This document shows positions 8,771-17,450 of a stretch of DNA of 64,000 nt, piece by piece. The translations under genes and the position numbers were made by a program. The stretch spans positions 992,001-1,056,000 of the forward strand of contig CAVTEM010000007.1 in assembly GCA_963733845.1 (NCBI GenBank), given 5' to 3'. The notes beneath the pieces are model-generated. The model did no database searches and was not told the DNA's origin. It saw only the letters and a program-made list of their open reading frames with translations. Every line of letters begins with the position of its first letter. Position 1 is the stretch's first letter. Origin of the DNA: DATFQE01 sp963733845 (GTDB lineage Bacteria > Actinomycetota > Thermoleophilia > Gaiellales > Gaiellaceae).

Positions 8771-9971
8771 ATGAGAGTTCCTCTCCCCACTCTCAGTCTG
8801 GTGGCCGTTCTCGTGGCCACGGCAATAGCAGGAGGCGCCGTCGCTCTAGGCGGCGCCGCCTTGCTTGGTGTCGTGGTCGTGGACGACGACCCCCAGACGC
8901 CGGTCTTCCAGGCACCGACCCGCGCGCTCTCGTCGGGGCAGCCGACGACGTTCAAGCGCGATCCGGGGCCGCTGACCATCCGCGAGATCTACCGGCGGGC
9001 GGCCCCGGGGGTGGTGCAGGTCACCTCGACGACGCTCACGCAGGGCGAGGTCGACCAGCTCTTCGGCTTCCCGCTGCCCCAGGAGGAGCAGCGTGACCAG
9101 GGCTCGGGCTTCGTGATCGACGAGTCCGGCCTGGTCGTCACGAACTTCCACGTCGTCGACGGCGCGACCGACATCGAGGTCAGCTTTTCGAACAAGGAGA
9201 GCATGAAGGCGAGGGTCGTCGGCTCCGACCGCTCGACCGACATCGCGCTCCTGAAGGTGAACGCCGACGCGCGCGCGCTCACACCGCTGGAGATCGGGGA
9301 CTCCGAGCAGGTGCAGGTCGGCGACTCGGTAGTGGCGATCGGCAACCCGTTCGGGCTCGAGCGCTCCGTGACCGCCGGGATCGTGAGCGCGCTTCAGCGC
9401 ACGATCGAGTCGCCCGCCCAAACCCCGATCGACCGGGTGATCCAGACGGACGCGCAGATCAACCAGGGCAACTCCGGCGGCCCGCTGCTCGACGCGTCCG
9501 GGAAGGTGATCGGCGTCAACACGCAGATCGCCAGCGAGACGGGCGGCAACGTCGGAATCGGCTTCGCCGTCCCGATCAACACCGTCAGCGACGTCGTCGG
9601 CCAGCTTCGCCGCAAGGGCCGCGTCGACCATGCCGAGCTCGGCATCGTCCCGCAGGAGATCACCGAGGAGATCGCCGACCTCTTCCGCCTGCCGACCGAC
9701 CAGGGCCTGCTCGTCGCGAGCATCAGGGAGGGCACCGGTGCGGCCAAGGCCGGGATCCGGGCCGGCACCAGAGCCGATCGTCGTCGCCGGCGAGAGCTGG
9801 GTGATCGACGGCGACATCGTGATCCGCGCCGACGGCCGCCCGCTCCTGACCGCCGCCGACCTGCAGCGCGCGGTCGCGGCGAAGAAGCCGGGGCAGCGGA
9901 TCAAGCTCGAGCTCTACCGCGGTGACCAGAAGCGCACGGTCTCCGTCGTTCTGACGCGCCGCGCGAGCTAG
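8771..9971 (+). CDS. HtrA/DegP-like trypsin-fold serine protease with PDZ domain (frameshift)
   Basis: A membrane-anchored envelope protease of about 400 residues, starting at ATG 8771. Residues 5-37 form a hydrophobic anchor. The catalytic triad is visible: His in VTNFHVVDG, Asp in RSTDIALLKV and Ser in GNSGGPLL. A PDZ domain begins near residue 290 (LGIVPQEITEEIADLF). The frame changes near 9765: GIRAGT continues as EPIVVAGESWVIDGD in the next frame, and the span has one base too many. As the PDZ domain is conserved on both sides, a sequencing indel is plausible. Expected role: quality control of exported proteins. Confidence 0.88.
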
Positions 9972-9986
9972 CTACCCTGTCGCGCC

Positions 9987-10346
9987 ATGGAGCTGAGGGA
10001 TCCGGCCCCCGGCCGGGTCGTCCTCGAGGACGAGGAGCTCTTCGAGCAGCACGAGCTCTGGAGCGAGGACGAGATCGAACATGCCGGTTGGTGGTGCGTC
10101 TCCACCAACCCCTTCCCGTGCCCGGCCCCCGGGTGCGTGTTCGTGGCCGAGTTCATGACCGCTGCGCATCTCGTGCTCGTCTGGGAGGAGCGTGACGACC
10201 CGAACCTCCTCCGCCACGCGGCTCGAGCCCGCGAAGTGGAGCGGAACCCGCACGTAGTCGAGTACCTGCCCTCCTTCGGCGCCAGTGTCTCGTACTACCT
10301 CTGGGAGGCGTCAGGCCGGCCCGTGCACGGCGTACGCGGGCGATGA
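9987..10346 (+). CDS. Hypothetical protein with CPAPGC motif
   Basis: 119 residues with no family I recognise. Acidic N-terminal third (LEDEELFEQHELWSEDEIEH), then a compact region with PFPCPAPGC near residues 43-51 and an aromatic-rich end (SVSYYLWEASGRP). The two closely spaced Cys could bind metal or form a disulphide, but this is speculative. ATG 9987 starts 15 bp after htrA, and the stop overlaps the GCS2 ligase start by 4 bp (ATGA), so it belongs to that transcription unit. Confidence 0.7.
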   Translation: MELRDPAPGRVVLEDEELFEQHELWSEDEIEHAGWWCVSTNPFPCPAPGCVFVAEFMTAAHLVLVWEERDDPNLLRHAARAREVERNPHVVEYLPSFGASVSYYLWEASGRPVHGVRGR

Positions 10347-11437
10347 GCGAGCAGGCCTTCGGGCGCCGGCGGCCGTGGTCGGTCGGCGTCGAGGAGGAGA
10401 TCATGCTGCTGGACGCCGAGACGCTCGAGCTGGTTCCCGCGTCCTCCGATCTGCTCGCGGAGGCGCAGGACCTCGACGGTCCCGGTCAGCTCAAGCTCGA
10501 GCTCCTCGCAGCCGTGATCGAGCTGACCACCGACCCGTGCGAAACGGCCGACGAGGCCGAGGAGTCGCTGCGCGCGCTGCGGAACCGAGCGGATGCGGCG
10601 GCCGAAGGGCTCGGGCTCCGGCTGGCGGCCGCCGGGACGCACCCCACCGCCAGCCCCGAGCGCCAGGAGATCGCGGACGACCCGCGCTACCACGAGTTCG
10701 TCAAGTACGCAGGCGTGTCGGCCCGGCGGCAGGTCGTGAACGGGCTGCACGTGCACGTGGAGATGCCGAGTGCCGACGCGTGCTTCGCCGCCCTCGAGGG
10801 CGTGCTGCCCTGGCTCCCGGTCGTGCTCGCGCTGTCGGTGAACTCGCCGTATCTCGCCGGCCAGGAGACCGGGCTTGCCTCGAACCGCGCCGAGGTGCTC
10901 GCCCAGCTGCCGCGAAGCGGGGCGCCACCTGTGTTCGGCTCCTTCGAGGGCTGGGAGCGGTTCGTCGCTCGCTTCGTCGCCGCGGGACTTGCAGACGACT
11001 ACACCCGGTTCTGGTGGGACGTGCGCCCGCATCCCCGCTTCGGCACGCTCGAGGTGCGGATGCCCGACCAGCCGACGGCGCTCGCGCGCACGACGGCCTT
11101 CGTCGCGCTGCTGCAGACGATGTGCGCGCACTTTGCCGCAGAGCAAGCCGAGGCGGCCGACCGAGGCGTCTATCAGCAGAATCGCTGGGCTGCGCTGCGC
11201 TTCGGCGCGGAGGCGGAGCTGCTCCATCCGACCGAGGACCGCACGGCATCCGTCGCGGAGCTGGCGCAGGAGCTGCTCGAGCGCGTGTCGGCAACGACCG
11301 ACGAGCTCGGGACGGCAGGCGCGATCGGCGTCTTCGAGCGGGTGGAGCCCGAGGGCCTGCGCCAGCTCGAGGTCGGTCGCGCCCGCGGCCTGCACGCAGT
11401 GAGCGCGGACGTCGTCGAGCGCTCGCTAGTGTCCTAG
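10343..11437 (+). CDS. Carboxylate-amine ligase, glutamate-cysteine ligase family 2 (YbdK-like)
   Basis: An ATP-dependent carboxylate-amine ligase of the GCS2 family, 364 residues, close to the usual YbdK length. The N-terminal signature WSVGVEEEIMLLDAETLEL is at residues 12-30. Further family segments are LELLAAVIELTTDPCE, VNGLHVHVEMP and FGTLEVRMPDQPT. Members condense glutamate with cysteine or similar substrates. In organisms using mycothiol rather than glutathione the physiological product is usually unknown, so no specific pathway is claimed. It starts inside the end of the preceding gene. Confidence 0.88.
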   Translation: MSEQAFGRRRPWSVGVEEEIMLLDAETLELVPASSDLLAEAQDLDGPGQLKLELLAAVIELTTDPCETADEAEESLRALRNRADAAAEGLGLRLAAAGTHPTASPERQEIADDPRYHEFVKYAGVSARRQVVNGLHVHVEMPSADACFAALEGVLPWLPVVLALSVNSPYLAGQETGLASNRAEVLAQLPRSGAPPVFGSFEGWERFVARFVAAGLADDYTRFWWDVRPHPRFGTLEVRMPDQPTALARTTAFVALLQTMCAHFAAEQAEAADRGVYQQNRWAALRFGAEAELLHPTEDRTASVAELAQELLERVSATTDELGTAGAIGVFERVEPEGLRQLEVGRARGLHAVSADVVERSLVS

Positions 11438-11439
11438 CC

Positions 11440-11658
11440 ATGGCGGTTCGGACCGAGACGCTGCACGTCACCGGGATCCGCTGCGAGCGCTGCGTCCACC
11501 GGCTGGCGGGGGCGCTCCAGGGACACGACGGCCTCGAGTACGCGAACGCGAACCTGATGGGTCAGGTGACGCTCGAGTTCGACGACGAGCGGACCGACCT
11601 CGACGCGCTCCTCGCGGCCATGGGCAAGGCGGGCTTCCGCCCGCTGGCCGCCGTCTAG
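11440..11658 (+). CDS. Heavy-metal-associated (HMA) domain protein, CopZ-like
   Basis: A single HMA ferredoxin-like domain of 72 residues. The metal-binding CxxC is C15-ERC-18 in TGIRCERC. The C-terminal half DDERTDLDALLAAMGKAGFR is the usual HMA beta-alpha end. It begins 2 bp after the GCS2 stop. Proteins of this size are soluble copper or other soft-metal chaperones. No copper ATPase is in the window, so the partner is unknown. The last codons overlap the stop of the convergent PRC-barrel gene. Confidence 0.85.
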   Translation: MAVRTETLHVTGIRCERCVHRLAGALQGHDGLEYANANLMGQVTLEFDDERTDLDALLAAMGKAGFRPLAAV

Positions 11659-12074
11659 TCCTCGCGCCCGCGTTCGACGACGGTGTCGTCGTAGCGGTCC
11701 CCGAGCAGCGCCGGCGACTCGCGGATGCCATCCGTCGGCTCCACCCCCTCGAGCGTGGTGATGCGCTCCTCGACCACCTCGGTGTCGATGTAGTCCTCCT
11801 GCCCGTCGACCGTCGTGTCCGCGAGGCCGTAGTGCGCGGCAACCGCGTCTTCGTCGAGCTCGCCGTTCACCTTCGGCGAATCCTCGAGCAGCTCCTTCGG
11901 GACCGTGATCACGAGCCGGCGTGCCTCGTCGTCGATGCGGCCGAACTCCTCCGGCAAGGCATGCCTCGTCTTCCGTAGCAGCCCCTGCTCGACGATGTAG
12001 TTGCCACCGCTCTTGTCGACCACGTGGCCGACCACCTTCTCGTCGTCGTGGGTGACGACGTCATAGCCTTTCAT
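11655..12074 (-). CDS. PRC-barrel-like hypothetical protein
   Basis: 139 residues, strongly acidic. The N-terminal MKGYDVVTHDDEKVVGHVVD and the next beta-rich 70 residues resemble a PRC-barrel. The C-terminal part (near residues 85-139) is acidic and likely disordered. ATG 12074 is preceded by an SD-like GGGGGAAAA. It diverges from the sigma factor gene across 98 bp. Function is unknown; similar proteins are common in actinobacteria as small stress-related proteins. Confidence 0.7.
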   Translation of the reverse strand: MKGYDVVTHDDEKVVGHVVDKSGGNYIVEQGLLRKTRHALPEEFGRIDDEARRLVITVPKELLEDSPKVNGELDEDAVAAHYGLADTTVDGQEDYIDTEVVEERITTLEGVEPTDGIRESPALLGDRYDDTVVERGRED

Positions 12075-12113
12075 GGCGTTTTCCCCCTTGTCGCTGTGAC
12101 CTCGGGTACCCGG

Positions 12114-12140
12114 GGGAATACGCGCCGAAACGGCGTCGTT
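12114..12140 (+). promoter_or_regulatory. SigR/sigma-E-type ECF promoter (GGGAAT-N18-GTT)
   Basis: GGGAAT at 12114-12119 and GTT at 12138-12140 are separated by exactly 18 bases. This matches the GGGAAT-N18/19-GTT consensus of Streptomyces SigR and mycobacterial SigH promoters. It lies directly upstream of the ECF sigma gene, so the sigma factor probably transcribes itself. The predicted transcription start is near 12148-12150. Confidence 0.7.
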
Positions 12141-12172
12141 GGGCCAGATTGGTAGCTGCTAGGGTCGAGCGC

Positions 12173-12766
12173 GTGGGTGAGACGACGCACGACGAGGCCC
12201 GGCGGCTGGCCGAAGGAGCGCGCGACCGCGTCCGCTTCGAGGAGGAGGCACTGGCCCTGGCCGATCAGGTCTATTCGGTGGCCCGACACCTGTCGGGCTC
12301 CAAGGAGGAGGCAGAGGATCTCGTCCAGGAGACGTTTGCGCGCGCGTTCCGGAGCTGGCGCTCCTTCACGCCGGGGACGAACCTCCGTGCCTGGCTGATG
12401 AGGATCATGACCAACCTCAACATCGACCGCGGTCGCCGCAAGCAGCGCTCGCCCGACATGCAACCGCTCGAGGAAGGCGACTACTACCTCTACAACCAAA
12501 TCTCCGACTCGCTTCCGGAGTCGAGTCCCCAGGAGGAGCAGGTGCTCGGGCGGCTCTCGCAGAACGACGCCGTCCAGGCGCTGTCGGCCGTACCGCACGA
12601 CTTCCGCGACGTCGTCGTGCTCGTCGACATCGGCGACTTCTCCTACCAGGACGCGGCCCAGATTCTCGACATCCCGATCGGAACGGTCATGTCTCGGCTG
12701 CATAGGGGTCGGCGTATCCTGAAGAAGGAGCTGGCGGATACCGTGATGGAGGACGCAGCGCGATGA
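12173..12766 (+). CDS. ECF RNA polymerase sigma factor, SigR/SigH-like
   Basis: A group IV sigma factor of about 197 residues. GTG 12173 is chosen over TTG 12149 because the predicted promoter puts the transcript start near 12148, and AGGG lies 8-9 bp upstream. Sigma-2 is recognised from SGSKEEAEDLVQETFARAFR and LRAWLMRIMTNLNIDRGRR; sigma-4 from SYQDAAQILDIPIGTVMSRL. The next gene, overlapping by 4 bp, is a zinc anti-sigma factor. With the GGGAAT-N18-GTT promoter this indicates a thiol/oxidative-stress SigR-RsrA module. The alternative is another ECF subgroup paired with a ZAS protein. Confidence 0.85.
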   Translation: MGETTHDEARRLAEGARDRVRFEEEALALADQVYSVARHLSGSKEEAEDLVQETFARAFRSWRSFTPGTNLRAWLMRIMTNLNIDRGRRKQRSPDMQPLEEGDYYLYNQISDSLPESSPQEEQVLGRLSQNDAVQALSAVPHDFRDVVVLVDIGDFSYQDAAQILDIPIGTVMSRLHRGRRILKKELADTVMEDAAR

Positions 12767-13005
12767 CGTCTTTGCCCGTCGAGGATCCATGCGACAAATG
12801 TGAGCAGATGCTCCAGCCCTACCTCGACCGCGAGCTGACCGAGACCGAGCGGTTCGAGGCCGAGCAACACCTCGACTCCTGTGCGTACTGCCGGGCGCGC
12901 TACCGCTTCGAGGAGAAGCTGCGGATGTTCGTGCGCCAGGCCGCGGTGGAGACGATGGATCCGGCGCTGAAATCGAGGCTGGCGTCCCTGCGGACGCCGC
13001 TATAG
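12763..13005 (+). CDS. Zinc-associated anti-sigma factor, RsrA-like
   Basis: 80 residues, starting at ATG 12763 with a 4 bp overlap with the sigma gene. Candidate metal ligands and redox cysteines are C10, C13, H36, C40 and C43. The H-x3-C-x2-C core (HLDSCAYC) is the ZAS signature. RsrA proteins release their sigma factor when these cysteines oxidise and lose zinc. The length and Cys pattern fit the mycothiol-system anti-sigma group. Membership in the redox-sensing class is inferred from motif and neighbour. Confidence 0.85.
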   Translation: MTSLPVEDPCDKCEQMLQPYLDRELTETERFEAEQHLDSCAYCRARYRFEEKLRMFVRQAAVETMDPALKSRLASLRTPL

Positions 13006-13029
13006 CCCCGAGCTGACGGCGCGCTCGGG

Positions 13030-13588
13030 TCACTCCGAGCTGGTCGGCGAGTCGCGCCGCGAGGTAGGTTCTGCGGGGGAGTCGCGGTACCTCCCCATGT
13101 CCTCGGCAGTGTCGATGTCGCCTGGAGAGCCGAGGTCGTCGCACGGGACGAGTACCGGGGTCAGGGCGCGCGCGCCCTCGTCCGGGATGCGGTTCCAGGC
13201 GGCCCGCGCGAGCAGCACCGGATGACCGCGGTCGCCGCCGTAGCTCGCGGCCAGGACGTCGGCGCCTCCCGCGCGCCAGGTCTCGGCGACGCGGTCGATC
13301 GCTGCAGGCGCGAGGTCGGGGCCGTCGGCCAGGACGACCACGGCCGCTTCGACCTCCGCCCCGAGCGCGGCGAGGCCGCACCGGAGCGACGCACCAGGCC
13401 CGAGCTCCCAGTCGGGGCAACGCACCGTGCGCGCGTCGGTGTCGACCTCGTACGCCCCGAGCACGACGACGACCTCGTCCACCGCGCTCGCGTGCACGCG
13501 CGGCGAGCACGCGGGGCAGGAGGAGCGCCTGCTTCGGCGACCCGAACCGCGACGCGGCTCCAGCGGCCAGCACGACGGCGGCGATCAC
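13030..13588 (-). CDS. MocA/MobA-like nucleotidyltransferase (frameshift)
   Basis: A molybdenum-cofactor nucleotidyltransferase-like protein of about 186 residues. GTG 13588 opens on the nucleotide-binding signature VVLAAGAASRFGSPKQ. The frame shifts near 13500; downstream it continues with VDEVVVVLGAYEVD, VVVLADGPDLAPAAIDRV and a C-terminal PGDIDTAEDM. Its position next to molybdenum-hydroxylase genes supports cytidylyl transfer to molybdopterin (MCD cofactor) rather than MobA guanylyl transfer. The span has one base too many, so a consensus error is possible. Two strong palindromes lie immediately upstream. Confidence 0.78.
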
Positions 13589-13597
13589 TCCCTCAGC

Positions 13598-13674
13598 CTA
13601 GTAACAGTCTGTTACTAGCGACGAAGCTCGCGCCGCTTCGAGCGTTCCCGGGCAAGTAACAGTCTGTTACTTGC
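13598..13674. promoter_or_regulatory. Pair of near-identical perfect palindromes
   Basis: The first is 13598-13618: CTAGTAACAG, T, CTGTTACTAG. The second is 13652-13674: GCAAGTAACAG, T, CTGTTACTTGC. They share the 17-base core AGTAACAGTCTGTTACT, with centres 55 bp apart. Arms of 10 and 11 bp around one central base cannot fold into RNA hairpins easily, so a DNA-binding site is more likely. They fill the 92 bp between the cyclophilin stop and the MocA-like start, placing them at that gene's promoter. The symmetry suits a TetR-like dimer. No regulator gene is adjacent. Confidence 0.6.
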
Positions 13675-13680
13675 GGCCGG

Positions 13681-14360
13681 TCAGGCGTCCTTGAGCCGCA
13701 TCCGCGAGATGACCACGACCTCGGTCGGCTCCTCGGTCGCCGGGTCGCCGAGCTGGCCGATCTTTTCGACGACGTCGAGGCCCTCGGTGACCTTCCCGAT
13801 CACGGCGTACTCCGGCGGCAGGCCGATGTCGTCCCCCGTCACGACGAAGAACTGGCTGCCGGAGGTGCCCGGCGCCTCGGTCGGCGTCTTGGCCATCGCG
13901 ACGACGCCCTTCGTGTACGTCGTGGACTCCTTGGGCGTGTCGACCGTCGAGTAGCCGGGGCCGCCGGTGCCGGTCGCGGTCGGGTCGCCGCCCTGGATCA
14001 CGAAGCCGGGGATGATCCGGTGGAACGTCGTGTCGTCGTAGAAGCCGTCCTCGGCCAGGCCCGCCACGGACGCGACCGTGTTCGGTGCGGCGTCCTCGTC
14101 GAGCGCGATCGTGAAGTTGCCGCAGTTCGTCTCGACGACGAGCTCGGGCTTCTTGCCCTCGGGCAGCTCGCGTCTGCTCTTCGCCGCCGCCCTCCTGCCT
14201 CGGCTCGGGCGCGTCGACCTCGGCGCACTCGCCGGGCGTTGGTCGTCGCCGTCGCCACGGCGTCGGTCGTCGCCGCGTCGTCCGAGCCGCCGTCACCGTC
14301 CCCGCCGCCGCAGCCCGCGAGCAGGAGCACCGCGCCGACGAGCACGAGCCAAGCCCTCAC
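13681..14360 (-). CDS. Cyclophilin-type peptidyl-prolyl isomerase, lipoprotein (two frameshifts)
   Basis: Starts at GTG 14360, overlapping the FAD-subunit stop. A lipoprotein signal (RAWLVLVGAVLLLAGC) puts the lipobox Cys near residue 17. A low-complexity linker follows, then a cyclophilin domain: ETNCGNFTIALDEDAAPNTV, DDTTFHRIIPGFVIQGGDP, and GSQFFVVTGDD. Frame changes near 14235 and 14165 both fall in the linker and just before the domain. The domain itself from 14067 down is uninterrupted and has the catalytic FHR-containing segment. Role: folding of proteins outside the membrane. Its presence in a Mo-hydroxylase cluster may be incidental. Confidence 0.85.
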
Positions 14361-15202
14361 GCGCCCACCTCCGCCAGCGCCCGGGCGGCGAGGGCACGGG
14401 CCAGCTCGAGCTTGTAGGCCGTGCCGGGCAGCGGCGTCGCGGCGTCGAGCTCGTCGACCGAGCCGAGCGCCCAGGGGACCGGCGCCACGCCCGAGAGCGC
14501 CGACCTCGTCTCGCCGCCGGTGCGGGCGACGGCGACGCCGACGAGCGGGAACGAGAATGCCTTGCGGTCCATCGCCTTCAGGTACGTGCTCGCGTCCGGC
14601 GTCGGGAACTTCGAGCTCGAGGATCAGCTCGCCGGGCCGCAGGGTGAAGGTGGAGCGGTCGTAGTCGGTCGGCAGCCGGTAGAGCTCGGCGACCGGCAGC
14701 TCCCGCTCGCTCGTCCGCAGCCGGCGCGCCGAGCGCGACGAGCGCGGCCGCCGGATCCGACGGATGCGCCGAGGCGCAGCGCTCGTTGCCGAAGATCGCA
14801 TGCTCGCGGTGGGCGCCCGACTTCGCGAGGCAGCGCTCGCCGCCGTGGAGCCAGCACGGGAACTTCAGCCGCCAGTACCAGCAGCGCGTCGCCTGGAGCA
14901 GGTTGCCGCCGATCGTCCCCATCGCCCGCATCTGCGGCGAGGCGGCGAGGCGGCAGGCCTCGCGGAGCGCGTGCGGGACCTGCGGGTCGACCTCGAGCTC
15001 CGCCAGGGTCGTGCCGGCGCCGATCGTCGTGCCCTCGACTCCCGCGCGGGACGATCGCCCGCAGCTCGACGAGCGTCTCCGCCTCGACGAGGCGGTCGCG
15101 GAGCAGCGGAACGAGCTCGGTTCCGCCGGCGAGCGCGCGCCCGGCGCCGTTCTCCAGCGCCGCGCTCGCTTCCTCGACCGAGCTAGGCCGTAGGAGCTGC
15201 AA
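14357..15202 (-). pseudogene. FAD-binding subunit of molybdenum hydroxylase, CoxM/XdhB-like (three frame changes)
   Basis: TTG 15202 opens LQLLRPSSVEEASAALE. The FAD domain is recognised from GRALAGGTELVPLLRDRL, TTIGAGTTLAELE and TIGGNLLQATRCWYWR; the C-terminal CO_deh_flav-like part from RKAFSFPLVGVAVARTGGE and GTAYKLELARAL. The product is readable across the whole length but only by changing frame near 15050, 14730 and 14600. The subunit carries electrons between the 2Fe-2S clusters and the acceptor. The start overlaps the presumed end of the Mo subunit. It is either a pseudogene or a low-quality stretch of assembly; the conserved sequence in every frame argues for the latter. Confidence 0.8.
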
Positions 15203-17450
15203 CCTCGTCCTCGGGCGCGCTCGCGCGCCTCGCGCAGGGCTCGCAGCAGCTCCTCGCGCGTAATCGGCAGCGAGTGCACGTCGGCCCCGGTGGCGTCGCG
15301 GATGGCGTTGGCGATCGCGGCTGCGGTCGGGATGATCGGCGGCTCGCCGAGCCCCTTGGAGCCGAGGTTCGTCAGGTGCTCGTCGGGGACGTCGACGAAC
15401 TCGGCGACGATCTCGGGCACGTCCGCGATCGTCGGCACCTTGTACGCATCCAGCGTCCGCGTCAGCGGGATCCCCGTCGCCGGGTCGTCGATCCGCTGCT
15501 CGGAGAGGGCGTAGCCGACCGCCTGGATGATCCCGCCCTCGACCTGGCTACGGGCGCCGAGCGGGTTGATGATCCGGCCGACGTCGTGGACGGCAGCGAC
15601 GCGGTCGACCCGCACCTCGCCGGTCTCCACGTCGACGGCGACCTCCGCGACCTGGACGCCGAACGTGAGGACGCGCATCCCGGCCGGGTTCGGGCCACGC
15701 GCGCCCTTGCCGAGGATCTGACCGTCGTCCAGGAGAGCAGGTGACCTCCTCGACCGCCCAGGAGCCGCCGTCGGCGGAGACGACGTTGCCGTCCTTCAGC
15801 GAGAGGACGCGCTCCTCGACGTCATAGCGCTGCGCGGCGATCTCGAGGATCTGGCGCGCCGCGTCGGCCGCCGCTGCGCGCACGGCCGGGCCGACGCTCG
15901 GAACGGTCGACGAGCCGGCCGAGATCGAGGCGTATGGGCCGCGCGCCGAGTCGCCGAGCTCGACGCGGACGCGCTCGAGCGGGAGGCCGAGCTCCTCTGC
16001 GGCGATCTGCGCCATCGCCGTGCGGGTGCCCGTGCCGATGTCCTGCATCGCGGTGACGACCGTCGCGCGGCCGTCCGAGCCGACGCGCACCCACGCGTAC
16101 GAGGGCGGGCCGCCGCCGCCGTACCAGATCTGGCTCGCGAGCCCGACGCCGCGCTTCCACGGTCCGGTCGGAGCGCGCGCGCACCTCGTCTCGGCGGTCC
16201 CAGTGGGCTTGCGCGCGGCGGTAGCACTCGATCAGGTTCTTGGACGAGAACGGCCGCCCGTCGATCGAGATCCGAGTCGGCGTGGTTCCTGCGCCGGAAC
16301 TCGAGCGGGTCGAGCTCGAGCCTGGCCGCGAGCTCGTCCAGCAGGCACTCCAGGCCGAAGGTGCCCTCCACGAATCCGGGTGCGCGGAACGCCGCGTTCG
16401 GCGGCGTGTTCAGCTTCGCGCCGTACTCGGTCGTGCGCACGTTCGGGCAGGCGTAGAGCATCTGCATCGGCCCCGAGGTGCTGGCCGAGAAGCCACCGAA
16501 GCCGACCGCGTTGACGAAGTCGCCGCCGAGCGCGGTCAGCGTCCCGTCGGCGCGCGCGCCTGCGACGAGCCGCTGGATCGTCCCGTTCCGGTTGCCCGCG
16601 TCGAGGTTCTCCTCGCGGCGGTCGTTGAAGCAGCGCACGGCGCGGCCGGTTCGCTTCGAGAGCTCCGCCGCGACGTAGGTGTGCTCGCGCGGCCCGTTCT
16701 TGGAGCCGAAGCCGCCGCCCATGAAGTTGCAGACCACGCGCACCCGGTCCTCCGGGAGGCCCAACTGCTCGGCCACGTCGGCGCGGACGCCCCAGATGAA
16801 CTGGGTCGAGATGTAGACCTCGAGCGTGTCGCCCTCCCAGCGGCAGACGGCGCCGTGCGGCTCCATGCAGTTGTGCAGAGCGACCTGCGTGCGGTACTCG
16901 GCCTCGACCACAGCGTCGGCCTCGGCGAGCCCGCGCTCGAGGTCGCCGCGCTCGTAGCGGCGCGGGCTCCCGAGGAGCTGCTCACGCTCGACGGCGTCGT
17001 CGGGATCGACGAGCGGCTCCAGCACCTCCCAGTCGACCTCGATCAGCTCGATCGCCGCGCGCGCCATGGTCGTCCGTGTCGGCGGCCAGGGCCGCCACGG
17101 GCGCGCCCACGTAGCCGGGCTCGTCGGTGAGCCGCTCGAGCTCGCCGGGGCCGAGAGCCGCTCGCACTCCAGGTGCCTCCAGCGCGGGAGCGAGGTCGAG
17201 CGAGCGCACGCGGGCGCGCGGAGTGTGGGCTGCGCAGGATCGCCGCGTGCAGCATGCCCGGGAAGACGAGGTCGGCCGTGTACGTCGCCTCGCCGCGCGC
17301 CCGTTCCGGGCCGTCGATCCGCGGGGCGTCGCGACCGACGGTCGTGAGCGGGCCGGCCGGCCACTGGTCGAGCGCGTCCTCCTCGACGACGACCCAGGTC
17401 TCGGAGTAGTTGCCCTCGACCTCTTTCTCGGTCTTGATCAGCCTTGCCAA
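15183..17450 (-). pseudogene. Molybdopterin-binding subunit, xanthine dehydrogenase family (about six frame changes)
   Basis: The large catalytic subunit, about 755 residues if repaired. It starts at ATG 17450 inside the end of the 2Fe-2S gene. Recognisable in order are the substrate-channel N-terminal domain (RIDGPERARGEATYTADLVF), FMGGGFGSKNG, NAAFRAPGFVEGTFGLECLL, GTGTRTAMAQIAAEELGLP, and LGSKGLGEPPIIPTAAAIANA. Frame changes fall near 17215, 17075, 16285, 16165, 15740 and probably 15210; the stop TAG at 15183-15185 is inferred from the last. The CO-dehydrogenase form I motif AYxCSFR is absent, so a CO dehydrogenase is not supported. Substrate unknown. Confidence 0.8.

Noticed and set aside
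8761..9096. Alternative plus-strand ORF at ATG 8761 over the start of htrA
   Set aside because: It runs out of frame through the conserved protease domain and has shadow-like composition; ATG 8771 gives the real protein.
15183..17450. CO dehydrogenase large subunit (CoxL)
   Set aside because: The form I active-site loop AYxCSFR is not found; the corresponding loop reads NAAFRAPG, so only general xanthine-dehydrogenase-family membership is claimed.
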